From Actinotignum sanguinis (GTDB lineage Bacteria > Actinomycetota > Actinomycetes > Actinomycetales > Actinomycetaceae), in contig NZ_QDIE01000016.1 in the NCBI RefSeq assembly GCF_003957255.1, positions 1-50,180 on the forward strand: a DNA stretch of 50,180 nucleotides. Direction: 5' to 3'. Positions 1 through 7,265 of this stretch are shown in pieces. The notes below the pieces were generated by a model that did not search any database, had not been told where the DNA came from, and saw only the letters and a list, made by a program, of their open reading frames with translations. Within the stretch, counting starts at the first letter, position 1, and every line of letters starts with the position of its first letter. The position numbers and the translations under genes were made by a program.

Positions 1-55
1 TTGCGGGGTATCTCCTTTCGAGGATAGGTAGGAGTTGATTCGAAAGGTACCCGCG

Positions 56-952
56 ATGGTCGCCTTTGTGTATACCGACACGAGGATCACCGCGGGATAC
101 AGATACACCACACTAACGGACGCAACCAATGCCGGTGGCAAAGTTATCCAGAAAACACCTATTTTTCGATTCCCGGTTTGCTTCCCCAGTATCCAATCCT
201 TACCTTCGGGAGCTTTTCTTCTTGTCGGGTCACGGTGCCGATGGTACGCAGCGGATAACCGTGCTCACCACAACGCTTTCATCTACGATGTCGAAGGCAA
301 ACTAATCAGAAGCGGGACTGTTGGGGATGCTATAGACAAAGTGCAAGCGCTGAGCGACGGCACCTTCTGGACCAGCTACTTCGACGAAGGCATAGGTGAG
401 AGTTTGCATTGGGGTCCCGAATATCCGAGCGATCACCCAGACCGGCACTATCGTGAACCAATTAGGGTTACCGGCCTGGTTCATTGGAATAGCAAGCTCG
501 AACCGATATGGGTTTATCCCACCATGGATGAATTACGGCCGCATTTTGGTGATCGGGACGCTTTCTACGCAACGATGTTCCACATGTCCTCCATGAACTT
601 TGACGCGGATCGGGTGGTTGTTCTCCCAAGTACATCGTGTTCCATTGTCACGATTGAAAATCACGAGGTCACTCGTTTTGTAGATACTCAAAGAGATTTC
701 GAGGGGGTGCCTGGCGTGGCAATCTCCGGTTCCCGCGTTCTTATTTGGTCCTGGCGTGGTAAACCAATCATCACACTCATTGATATCAGCAACGGCTACC
801 GAGTAGTGGAGACCTGCGAGCTGCAATATCCGAAAGAATACACTAGTAGCGCGTCCGAATCCTTGAATTACATCGGACCTACCATCCACAGTATTGATGA
901 GTATGGAGTCTGGACGATTCTGAATATCAACGATGTGTGGCCGGAGAGGTGA
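56..952 (+). CDS. Beta-propeller-like protein of unknown function
   Basis: I do not recognise a named family. The protein (298 aa from the ATG at 56) has the rhythm of a beta-propeller. Short strands recur with motifs such as GAFLLVG, NAFIYDVEGKLIRSG, DGTFWTSYFDEG and GLVHWNSKLEPIW, which resemble blades of WD40/NHL-like proteins common in actinobacteria. There is no signal peptide or membrane segment, so it is probably cytoplasmic. The start is uncertain. A TTG at 35 directly abuts an AGGAG with no spacing, while the ATG at 56 has AAAGG about 9 bases upstream. An in-frame stop at 29 rules out an earlier start. Base composition is clearly lower in GC than the chromosomal genes after 7266, suggesting recent acquisition with the lipoprotein and CRISPR region. 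Coding status is fairly sure; function is not. Confidence 0.6.
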   Translation: MVAFVYTDTRITAGYRYTTLTDATNAGGKVIQKTPIFRFPVCFPSIQSLPSGAFLLVGSRCRWYAADNRAHHNAFIYDVEGKLIRSGTVGDAIDKVQALSDGTFWTSYFDEGIGESLHWGPEYPSDHPDRHYREPIRVTGLVHWNSKLEPIWVYPTMDELRPHFGDRDAFYATMFHMSSMNFDADRVVVLPSTSCSIVTIENHEVTRFVDTQRDFEGVPGVAISGSRVLIWSWRGKPIITLIDISNGYRVVETCELQYPKEYTSSASESLNYIGPTIHSIDEYGVWTILNINDVWPER

Positions 953-1029
953 ATGGTTACAGTCAGCGATAATAATGGCAGGACTTGTAGCATCGTTCGG
1001 CTCGGCGAACCGAGAGTAAAATTGAGGTC

Positions 1030-1500
1030 GTGAAACGGCAGATTGTCCTAACTATCCTCACCGCTCTTGTCCTCACCGGCTGCAGCAGCGCTAGCAACTC
1101 CAACGAGCCGACGCCGACTCCTACAGCAACGGCCTCGTTCAATAAATACAAGGGTAAAAATCTCGAAATAAGCATCATTGACAAGACACCTTTTAGCAAC
1201 TCAAAAAACAACGGGGACGGCACCTGTTCCCTGCTAGAAAATGTAGATATTGGCGTATACAAGCAGGAGGACACAAATCGTAACAACGTTATTGCCTTCG
1301 GTAGCGCCCCAGCGGGAACTCTAGGCGAACTTAGAGATAACTTCTGTGCATATTCACCGATCCTCACGTTGCCCGCGAAAACCTGGAACTACGGTGACTC
1401 CTGGTTCGTCGACTACATCACACCGAGTAAAACTTCCATGAAAGTAATGCATGCAGACCGGACCGTCCGGTTGGTCATTTCGGCGAACGGTCTTCGATAA
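1030..1500 (+). CDS. Small predicted lipoprotein
   Basis: This is a 156-aa exported lipoprotein of unknown function. The N-terminus is a lipoprotein signal: MKRQ, a hydrophobic stretch (IVLTILTALVLTGC), and a lipobox LTGC that puts the acylated cysteine at residue 18. A Ser/Asn/Thr/Pro-rich linker follows (SSASNSNEPTPTPTATAS), then a globular part of about 120 residues with two cysteines (GTCSLLENV and DNFCAYSP) that could form a disulfide. The GTG start at 1030 has a weak GAGG only 2 bases away. An AT-rich composition like that of the gene before it suggests both came in together. The mature domain resembles nothing I can name. Coding is supported by the clear signal and lipobox. Confidence 0.65.
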   Translation: MKRQIVLTILTALVLTGCSSASNSNEPTPTPTATASFNKYKGKNLEISIIDKTPFSNSKNNGDGTCSLLENVDIGVYKQEDTNRNNVIAFGSAPAGTLGELRDNFCAYSPILTLPAKTWNYGDSWFVDYITPSKTSMKVMHADRTVRLVISANGLR

Positions 1501-1730
1501 CCCGGGATTCCGAATAGGTAGGGGCCGCCTATAATGGCGTAATACCGCGGCCGTCGATTTCCAACGTTCCTCCAAAATTGGATGTGCTCCTTGAAGGTGC
1601 TACGTGAATACTTGAGGATATGTATCTCCTCTCACCCGGAACGACAGCGTGCGCTGAGTACATAGCGCTAGCGGAATAGCACAGGCCGCATCGGGAAAAG
1701 CCCCACCACGGATGCAGCTATTACGGCCCA
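1501..1730. other. Non-coding stretch at the distal end of CRISPR array 1
   Basis: No gene is supported here. An isolated TATAAT occurs at 1530-1535 without a convincing -35 box. The last (oldest) repeat of array 1 begins at 1731 with a consensus sequence, and no degenerate repeat lies outside it. The distal end therefore looks cut off rather than decayed. Confidence 0.4.
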
Positions 1731-3955
1731 GGAATTACCCCCGCTCGCGCGGGGAAGAGCATAACCCGGCTGACGCCTCTGGCCAAACGAAGGAATTACC
1801 CCCGCTCGCGCGGGGAAGAGCCGCGCGGGCGGCGTGGCTCAAGCGGCTACCCGGAATTACCCCCGCTCGCGCGGGGAAGAGCTCATCCTCAATCTTTCTG
1901 AGTAATTTCTTTGGGAATTACCCCCGCTCGCGCGGGGAAGAGCTCACGGGACGCCTTATCCACACCAGCCACATAGAATTACCCCCGCTCGCGCGGGGAA
2001 GAGAATACGCGAAGACCAAGGGGACGTGGATCCAGGGAATTACCCCCGCTCGCGCGGGGAAGAGTTTCCCCCTTACCGATGTAATTACCGTTGATAGGAA
2101 TTACCCCCGCTCGCGCGGGGAAGAGTTGAGGATGCGTTGCTGGAGTTTTCGGCTATAGGAATTACCCCCGCTCGCGCGGGGAAGAGTCCCGGATTTCCAC
2201 ACCCGCGGGAATTTCCCCGGAATTACCCCCGCTCGCGCGGGGAAGAGGCTTGGAAGATGGTGAAGAGATGACGGCGGTTGGAATTACCCCCGCTCGCGCG
2301 GGGAAGAGTTTTCGCCGCCACCTGTGGCGTGGTGTGGTATGGAATTACCCCCGCTCGCGCGGGGAAGAGTCTGCAACATCGCCGCCCGCGGTGGAATCCT
2401 CGGAATTACCCCCGCTCGCGCGGGGAAGAGAGGAAAGGTGTGAGGTCGTCATAAGTAAGGGTGGAATTACCCCCGCTCGCGCGGGGAAGAGGCTCCACCC
2501 AAAAAATGGGCACTGGCACCAACGGAATTACCCCCGCTCGCGCGGGGAAGAGACGCCATGTTCCCGATAATCCAAAAACACAAGGGAATTACCCCCGCTC
2601 GCGCGGGGAAGAGTGTCGGCGAGTGCGTCCCAGGTTTGCGCGGTCGGAATTACCCCCGCTCGCGCGGGGAAGAGCGCAAGATCAATGGGTTGATGGCGAG
2701 CTGGTGGGAATTACCCCCGCTCGCGCGGGGAAGAGAACATGTGTTCCACAATAAAGCCTTTCAATCAGGAATTACCCCCGCTCGCGCGGGGAAGAGGTAT
2801 CGATATTGAGGCGGCATGGGCAGATCGCGGAATTACCCCCGCTCGCGCGGGGAAGAGCAATGATCGCTACCGCCCGGCGACCCTCAGTGGGAATTACCCC
2901 CGCTCGCGCGGGGAAGAGTACGCACCGCTCTTCCCCGCGCAGGCGGGTAAGGAATTACCCCCGCTCGCGCGGGGAAGAGTATAGCTAGGGTCAGCGGTGA
3001 TAGTGATTCGGGGAATTACCCCCGCTCGCGCGGGGAAGAGTCGTCCAGAGGTCGCTAAAGAATCCCTTTACCGGAATTACCCCCGCTCGCGCGGGGAAGA
3101 GTTGAGTCTGTCACCGTCGTGGCGAATGGGCCGGGAATTACCCCCGCTCGCGCGGGGAAGAGTCGACGACGTGACACCGCCAGGGCGAAAAATAGGAATT
3201 ACCCCCGCTCGCGCGGGGAAGAGACCAGGCAATGCGTGATCAGGCCGGGCTCGAAGGAATTACCCCCGCTCGCGCGGGGAAGAGTGGTAGACGCGCGGGC
3301 GACGAACAAGACGCCCGGAATTACCCCCGCTCGCGCGGGGAAGAGTCGGCAGCACATCGATGAGGTCAGCGGCCACTGGAATTACCCCCGCTCGCGCGGG
3401 GAAGAGACGGTTTCGGCGAAAGTCTCAATTACTTGAGAGGAATTACCCCCGCTCGCGCGGGGAAGAGGTATAGACGAGGATTCCACCACCGCGGGCGATG
3501 GAATTACCCCCGCTCGCGCGGGGAAGAGCCGATGCGATGCGATTCGGCACACTCGAATGAGGAATTACCCCCGCTCGCGCGGGGAAGAGTTGCGTGAGGT
3601 AGCGGCCACCAAACACGGCGGGGAATTACCCCCGCTCGCGCGGGGAAGAGTTAGCCGAGAGACCTACGGCCGTGGCGGCTTCGGAATTACCCCCGCTCGC
3701 GCGGGGAAGAGGCAACCGGGCCACACTTCGCTAATTGCTTCGCGGAATTACCCCCGCTCGCGCGGGGAAGAGTTAGTTTGCAAGCGTTCCATTACTTGAG
3801 CAACGGAATTACCCCTGCTCGCGCGGGGAAGAGAGCTATAGAAGAAATGAGCGTGATTGACTAATGGAATTACCCCCGCTCGCGCGGGGAAGAGATCCCC
3901 CTCACTACCGCGGGCCGCGGCCGGTGGGAATTACCCCCGCTCGCGCGGGGAAGAG
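1731..3955 (-). CRISPR. CRISPR array 1, type I-E repeats, 37 repeats and 36 spacers
   Basis: A 29-bp repeat recurs with an exact 61-bp period from 1731 to 3927, giving 37 repeats and 36 spacers of 32 bp. Read in the crRNA direction (minus strand), the repeat has the type I-E form: CTCTT, then a stem CCCCGC, a GCGA tetraloop, GCGGGG, then GTAATTCC. Repeats are almost invariant. The copy at 1975 starts with A instead of G, and the copy at 3805 has a C-to-T change in the stem. The leader lies at the right end (from 3956 onward, next to cas2), so transcription and spacer age run right to left, with the newest spacer at 3895-3926. The spacer at 2187-2218 is identical to one in array 2, and the spacer at 2919-2950 is largely repeat sequence. 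ORFs predicted across the array are artefacts of the repeat. Confidence 0.98.
2187..2218 (-). repeat. Spacer shared with array 2
   Basis: In crRNA orientation this 32-bp spacer (from GGGGAAATTCCCGC to ATCCGGGA) is identical over its full length to the spacer at 6396-6427. It is the 8th spacer from the old end of array 1. Its neighbours are not shared with array 2. Confidence 0.97.
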
Positions 3956-4024
3956 CTGCCTGACCTGGTTGTTTATCGGTGGCGGACCCGGAAATCGCAA
4001 TGGAACAGAGTTCCAGATTTGCGG
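3956..4024 (-). promoter_or_regulatory. Leader core of CRISPR array 1
   Basis: The 69 bp flanking the newest repeat of array 1 match, as an inverted copy, the 70 bp flanking array 2. The outer 23 positions are identical and include the dyad GGAAC-TCT-GTTCC (4002-4014). About 20 of the 21 repeat-proximal positions are identical. The middle 25 or so have diverged. The dyad sits 46 bp from the first repeat. Conserved leader blocks of this kind guide Cas1-Cas2 integration in type I-E systems. Actinobacteria lack E. coli-type IHF, so the dyad may bind another protein; that is inference. Cas2 ends 62 bp beyond the leader. Confidence 0.75.
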
Positions 4025-4086
4025 CTCGCCGGGAGATACGCCGATTCGCCGAGCGTAACAACCACGTTAGTTCCCACCTCTTAAAT

Positions 4087-4566
4087 TTAGCTTATTCCGG
4101 CATGCCTATCTTTATCGGATACAGGCTCGTGCCCCCGATTATCCCGTTTGGCTATAGTGACCGTGCGTTTGCGAACCCGGCTCCTCCGTTCGCGATGAAT
4201 CGGCGCATTACTAACCGAATCAGGAGAGCTGAGCGAAGCACCCGGCAGATCGACGCCAACTTCTTCCGTAGCAACTGCATCCTCCGCACCCATCCCGATA
4301 AGCAGCATGCCGACCAGATCAAGGACTGGGCGACTGCCGGTTCCCGTGCTGCGTAGCGCGAAGCCTTGCTCACGGGCGGCGTCGTTATAAATAAGAGTGA
4401 GGCTGCCGGAACCTGCGGCGGATACGGCACGTTCCCACAAATTGTCCCGCACTCGCGCGGAAACAACTCCCACGTATAATCCGGTGGTCACCTCGGAAAG
4501 AAACCTGCTCAAGTATCCGCGCAGGTGATCTGGGATGGCGACCGCATTAACAACAACGAACAACAC
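4087..4566 (-). CDS. cas2: CRISPR adaptation protein Cas2, type I-E, with C-terminal extension
   Basis: Cas2 forms the central dimer of the Cas1-Cas2 integrase that inserts new spacers at the leader-repeat junction. The type I-E pattern is clear: a first strand LFVVVNAVAIPDHLRGYL, then SEVTTGLYVGVVSARVRDNLW, a strand LTLIYNDAAREQGFALRS and the closing DLVGMLLI. I place the start at GTG 4566 (or TTG 4563), because AAGGAGG overlapping the cas1 stop lies just upstream; the longer ORF from 4605 would add residues the family lacks. From 4566 the protein is 159 aa, against roughly 95-115 for the usual Cas2e. The extra 55 or so residues form a low-complexity, basic tail (RERRSRVRKR). The tail is not a DnaQ domain, which some Cas2e proteins carry. 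The gene is the last of the cassette and is read toward array 1's leader. Confidence 0.85.
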   Translation of the reverse strand: MLFVVVNAVAIPDHLRGYLSRFLSEVTTGLYVGVVSARVRDNLWERAVSAAGSGSLTLIYNDAAREQGFALRSTGTGSRPVLDLVGMLLIGMGAEDAVATEEVGVDLPGASLSSPDSVSNAPIHRERRSRVRKRTVTIAKRDNRGHEPVSDKDRHAGIS

Positions 4567-4573
4567 AGCCTCC

Positions 4574-5518
4574 TTATCCGTACTGGATGTGGCCGGAAAC
4601 TTCAACGTTATTACCGGAGATGAGTCGGTCGTCGTCGCGTGCGGGGAGGAAAGGCTGGAGGATGTCCATGATGGTGGCGAGCATATCGGGAAGAATGCGG
4701 TGGTCTACGATAGCTCTCCGCACCGCTTTGCGAACGGCAATCATGGGGTCTTCTTCACGCGCGGCCGCGAACACCAGAGGAATCGTCACGCTCGGTTTGT
4801 ACAGATCCGCGAGGTCAAAAAGTAAGGAGCGCGCGTCGCCGCGGTGAATAATCCCCAGTGCCGGGTTGATCCCCAGTGCCGCGCACACGGAAGCTGCGCA
4901 CCCGTAGAGTATTGAATTCGCCAAGTTCAGGCCGGCATTGACCGGGTCGTCCGAGGAAGTATCACGTGCGAAGCTCCCGGTTCCATATTTTGCTGCCATC
5001 GTGCGGTAGGTATTGCGCATGAGCTGCCCCTCCAGCCCGCGCATGGTGGCAATAGAACTGCCAGGCGCATTCTCCACACCCAGCTGTTTTTTGTAGAGCA
5101 CGAGCGCAGCTTCGCGCTGCCGGGCTTCATTACTCACCAGCCGGGCTTGTGCAATGGCCCATCGTGCGCTCGAGGTGAGCGGCGTAGCGTGAGTATACAG
5201 GGGTACTCCTCCCCCGCCCGTGATAAGAACGGTTGTTCCGGCGCGGGCGCAGGAGGTAAGCGCCGCACTCGAAATCGAGGTTCCGGGACCCAAGGTAAGC
5301 ACTGCTAACCCGGCTACGGGGAGTTGGATCGCCCGGGCACGGGTGCCTTCCAAGGATCCATTCTTTCCTTCCCGGCCGGCATCGTAGGCTACTACGCCCG
5401 TGCGCGATTGGCGGATCTGCACGTATTCGAGGTAGAGGAAGGAGACCCGGTCCTCAAGGCGCACCTGCTCGTTCGCCTTGATAGTGCGGAAGGCCAGAGC
5501 CTCATCTGAGTAAGCCAT
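4574..5518 (-). CDS. cas1: CRISPR integrase Cas1, type I-E
   Basis: Cas1 is the metal-dependent DNA integrase that joins prespacers to the first repeat. The 314-aa protein is full length and shows the type I-E signatures. The N-terminal beta domain has VSFLYLEYVQIRQ and GTTVLITGGGGVPLYTH. The catalytic helical domain has MRGLEGQLMRNTY (metal ligand E163), DPVNAGLNLANSILYG, GIIHRGDARSLLFDLADLYKP (H225, with D235 and D238). All expected catalytic residues are present, so the enzyme should be active. The ATG at 5518 has AAGGAG 6 bases upstream. The stop overlaps the ribosome site of cas2, indicating translational coupling. The gene lies between two inverted arrays and has no Cascade genes next to it, so new spacers could be added here while interference would need genes elsewhere. 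Confidence 0.95.
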   Translation of the reverse strand: MAYSDEALAFRTIKANEQVRLEDRVSFLYLEYVQIRQSRTGVVAYDAGREGKNGSLEGTRARAIQLPVAGLAVLTLGPGTSISSAALTSCARAGTTVLITGGGGVPLYTHATPLTSSARWAIAQARLVSNEARQREAALVLYKKQLGVENAPGSSIATMRGLEGQLMRNTYRTMAAKYGTGSFARDTSSDDPVNAGLNLANSILYGCAASVCAALGINPALGIIHRGDARSLLFDLADLYKPSVTIPLVFAAAREEDPMIAVRKAVRRAIVDHRILPDMLATIMDILQPFLPARDDDRLISGNNVEVSGHIQYG

Positions 5519-5520
5519 GT

Positions 5521-6024
5521 TTACTCCTTTCCGGTGGCATGCAGCGCGGGCGTGCCAGAACGGTGGGGATCCGGAATGCTATCCGGCACAACGAGCCCGA
5601 TGAGCGGGTCGTAATGAGCTGCGCCGTCGTTTAAAACGTGGTAACGGCATAGCAGCGACGGTGCGTTTTCAAGCGATTCCGCATTTGTAAACAGTGTTTT
5701 CGCGCCGCTAGTGACGGTAACCGGAACGGATGCGCGTAAGGCTCGGCGTATGCCCTCGCGGTCGCTGCCGCGTAGCTTCTTCAAATCTTCGGGGTTCCCC
5801 GTCCACGCACCGGGGATAATATCCGGATCGCCGCACACAATCAGGCGGGTGGTTTCCACCTCGATGAGCCTGGTTGAGCGCTCGTCCCCGAGGTTTTGAT
5901 CGCGCTGGGTCATGGCCGCGAAGGACTGCACCTGGGAGGCCTCGCCCAGACAGTTTTTCATATTGTAAGCAGCGTTCCGGGCGCGGATTCCCGCTAAAGG
6001 TGGGAACTGACTTGATCGTCGCAC
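5521..6024 (-). pseudogene. Probable remnant of the Cas3 C-terminus next to cas1
   Basis: An ORF of up to 167 aa stops 2 bases before the cas1 start. Its C-terminal half (EDLKKLRGSDREGIRRALRA, then SVPVTV..., SLLCRYHVLNDG and HYDPLIGLVVPDS) has the layout of the C-terminal domain of type I-E Cas3, which ends in a similar Y-D-x-x-x-G-L-V segment. The N-terminal part (VQSFAAMTQ..., STRLIEVETTRLIV) would match the segment just before that domain. There are no helicase or HD nuclease motifs. An in-frame TAG directly precedes the GTG at 6024 and no ribosome site is visible, so the gene looks cut off at its 5' side, where the array 2 leader now begins. It could instead be a short independent protein starting at ATG 5961. 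The Cas3 assignment rests on pattern memory and is tentative. Confidence 0.4.
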
Positions 6025-6052
6025 CTAGCGCACCGGCGCATCTCATAGAGAT

Positions 6053-6122
6053 CCGCAAATCTGGAACTCTGTTCCGTTGCCATTCTCGGGGGTTTCGCCA
6101 ATAAACGACCAGGTCAGGCAGT
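6053..6122 (+). promoter_or_regulatory. Leader core of CRISPR array 2
   Basis: These 70 bp precede the newest repeat of array 2 and are the inverted counterpart of the array 1 leader. The shared parts are the outer block with the dyad GGAAC-TCT-GTTCC (6063-6075, 47 bp from the first repeat) and the repeat-proximal block ending in CCAGGTCAGGCAG. One extra T separates this leader from the CTCTT that opens the first repeat. The leader lies directly upstream of the truncated cas3-like ORF, back to back with it, so the junction may mark where sequence was lost. Confidence 0.75.
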
Positions 6123-7188
6123 CTCTTCCCCGCGTAGGCGGGGGTAATTCCCTCGAAACCTTAATGAAAGAACTCGAACTAACCTCTTCCCCGCGTAGGC
6201 GGGGGTAATTCCTCAGCGACGACGACGCGCCCGCGCGTATCGATCTCTTCCCCGCGTAGGCGGGGGTAATTCCTTATCCCCGGTGATGATCTCATCGATC
6301 TTAGCCTCTTCCCCGCGTAGGCGGGGGTAATTCCTCTCCCCCTTGTTTTCCTCTCGCACCCGGAGACTCTTCCCCGCGCGAGCGGGGGTAATTCCGGGGA
6401 AATTCCCGCGGGTGTGGAAATCCGGGACTCTTCCCCGCGCGAGCGGGGGTAATTCCACCCGGTAAGGCGCGTGAGGGTCTGCTATGGGCTCTTCCCCGCG
6501 CGAGCGGGGGTAATTCCATGGGCCTCGGAAAAACCTCCATCACCCTCACCTCTTCCCCGCGCGAGCGGGGGTAATTCCGGGCAGTTAGCGCGTACTAGGT
6601 CGCCTGCCATCTCTTCCCCCGCGCGAGCGGGGGTAATTCCGGGCATACGCCGCGCGGGACGTGCGAGAAGTGCTCTTCCCCGCGCGAGCGGGGGTAATTC
6701 CGGCGAGCCACACCCGCAAGGCGTGGACGCCGTCTCTTCCCCGCGCGAGCGGGGGTAATTCCTGAAAATACTGAGGTGGTGGAGCTGCGCGCAGCTCTTC
6801 CCCGCGCGAGCGGGGGTAATTCCGATATCCTCCGAGCGCTGCACACTCAGCTCTCCTCTTCCCCGCGCGAGCGGGGGTAATTCTTAGCAAGCCACGCTAC
6901 AAGCTCATCATGAGTACTCTTCCCCGTGCAAGCGGGGGTAATTCCGAAGCTAAAGCAGCTGAGAAAGAAAGCGTACGCTCTTCCCCGCGCAAGCGGGGGT
7001 AATTCTATGCCTATCGAGCGCCGCGGCCCTCACTCAAGCTCTTCCCCGTGCAAGCGGGGGTAATTCCATACGCTAATCCACCGGCGGCTGTAGCCGGTGC
7101 TCTTCCCCGCGTAGGCGGGGGTAATTCTCGTAATGCCGGTTGGAACATGCTCGCCAGCTTCTCTTCCCCACACAAGCGGAGCAATTCC
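6123..7188 (+). CRISPR. CRISPR array 2, type I-E repeats, 18 repeats and 17 spacers
   Basis: Repeats start at 6123 and recur every 61 bp, with 17 spacers of 32 bp. The leader is on the left, so the newest spacer is 6152-6183. Unlike array 1 the repeats fall into classes by hairpin loop. The four leader-proximal copies have a GTAG loop; the next nine (6367-6856) have GCGA as in array 1; those at 6917, 6978 and 7039 have GCAA; the copy at 7100 again has GTAG. The last copy (7161) is degenerate and one base short, as expected at the old end. The repeat at 6611 carries one extra C (30 bp), shifting the period by one. The spacer at 6396-6427 is identical to one in array 1. The spacer at 6518-6549 would encode MGLGKTSITLT, a Walker A motif typical of SNF2-type helicases often found in phages. 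Confidence 0.98.
6396..6427 (+). repeat. Spacer shared with array 1
   Basis: This is the 5th spacer from the leader of array 2 and is identical to 2187-2218. It lies just inside the boundary where repeats change from the GTAG-loop to the GCGA-loop class. Together with its flanking GCGA repeats it forms a perfect inverted repeat with array 1. Confidence 0.97.
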
Positions 7189-7265
7189 ACCGCTAACCCG
7201 CACCAACTCGCCTAAGGAAAACGACGCGCAGTTTTGTTTATCGCGGGTTTGCAACTTGTATTGAG

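Noticed and set aside
953-1033. 26-codon ORF with a GGAGAGG upstream, ending in a TGA that overlaps the lipoprotein's GTG
   Set aside because: It is short, resembles no known protein and overlaps the next start only by chance frame; kept as a possible leader peptide but not called.
1760-3926. Self-targeting spacers against other genes in the window
   Set aside because: By eye I found no full spacer match outside the arrays; only the shared spacer and the repeat-like spacer stand out. A proper search of the genome is needed to settle it.
1712-4061. Many ORFs of 60-150 aa with NYPRSRGEE, LPPLARGR and ITPARAGK repeats across array 1, and similar ones across 6213-6890
   Set aside because: They are translations of the CRISPR repeat in different frames; the exact 61-bp period and leader placement identify arrays, not genes.
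4567-4605. Upstream start for cas2 at 4605
   Set aside because: It would lie inside cas1 and add residues the Cas2e family lacks, while AAGGAGG next to 4566 fits translation there.
1731-7188. The inverted arrays as ends of an insertion sequence or transposon
   Set aside because: No transposase and no target-site duplication are visible, and the inverted copies are explained by leader and repeat sequence.
7189-7265. Possible tmRNA (ssrA) gene next to smpB
   Set aside because: There is no acceptor-stem pair, no tag-peptide frame and too little room between array 2 and smpB.
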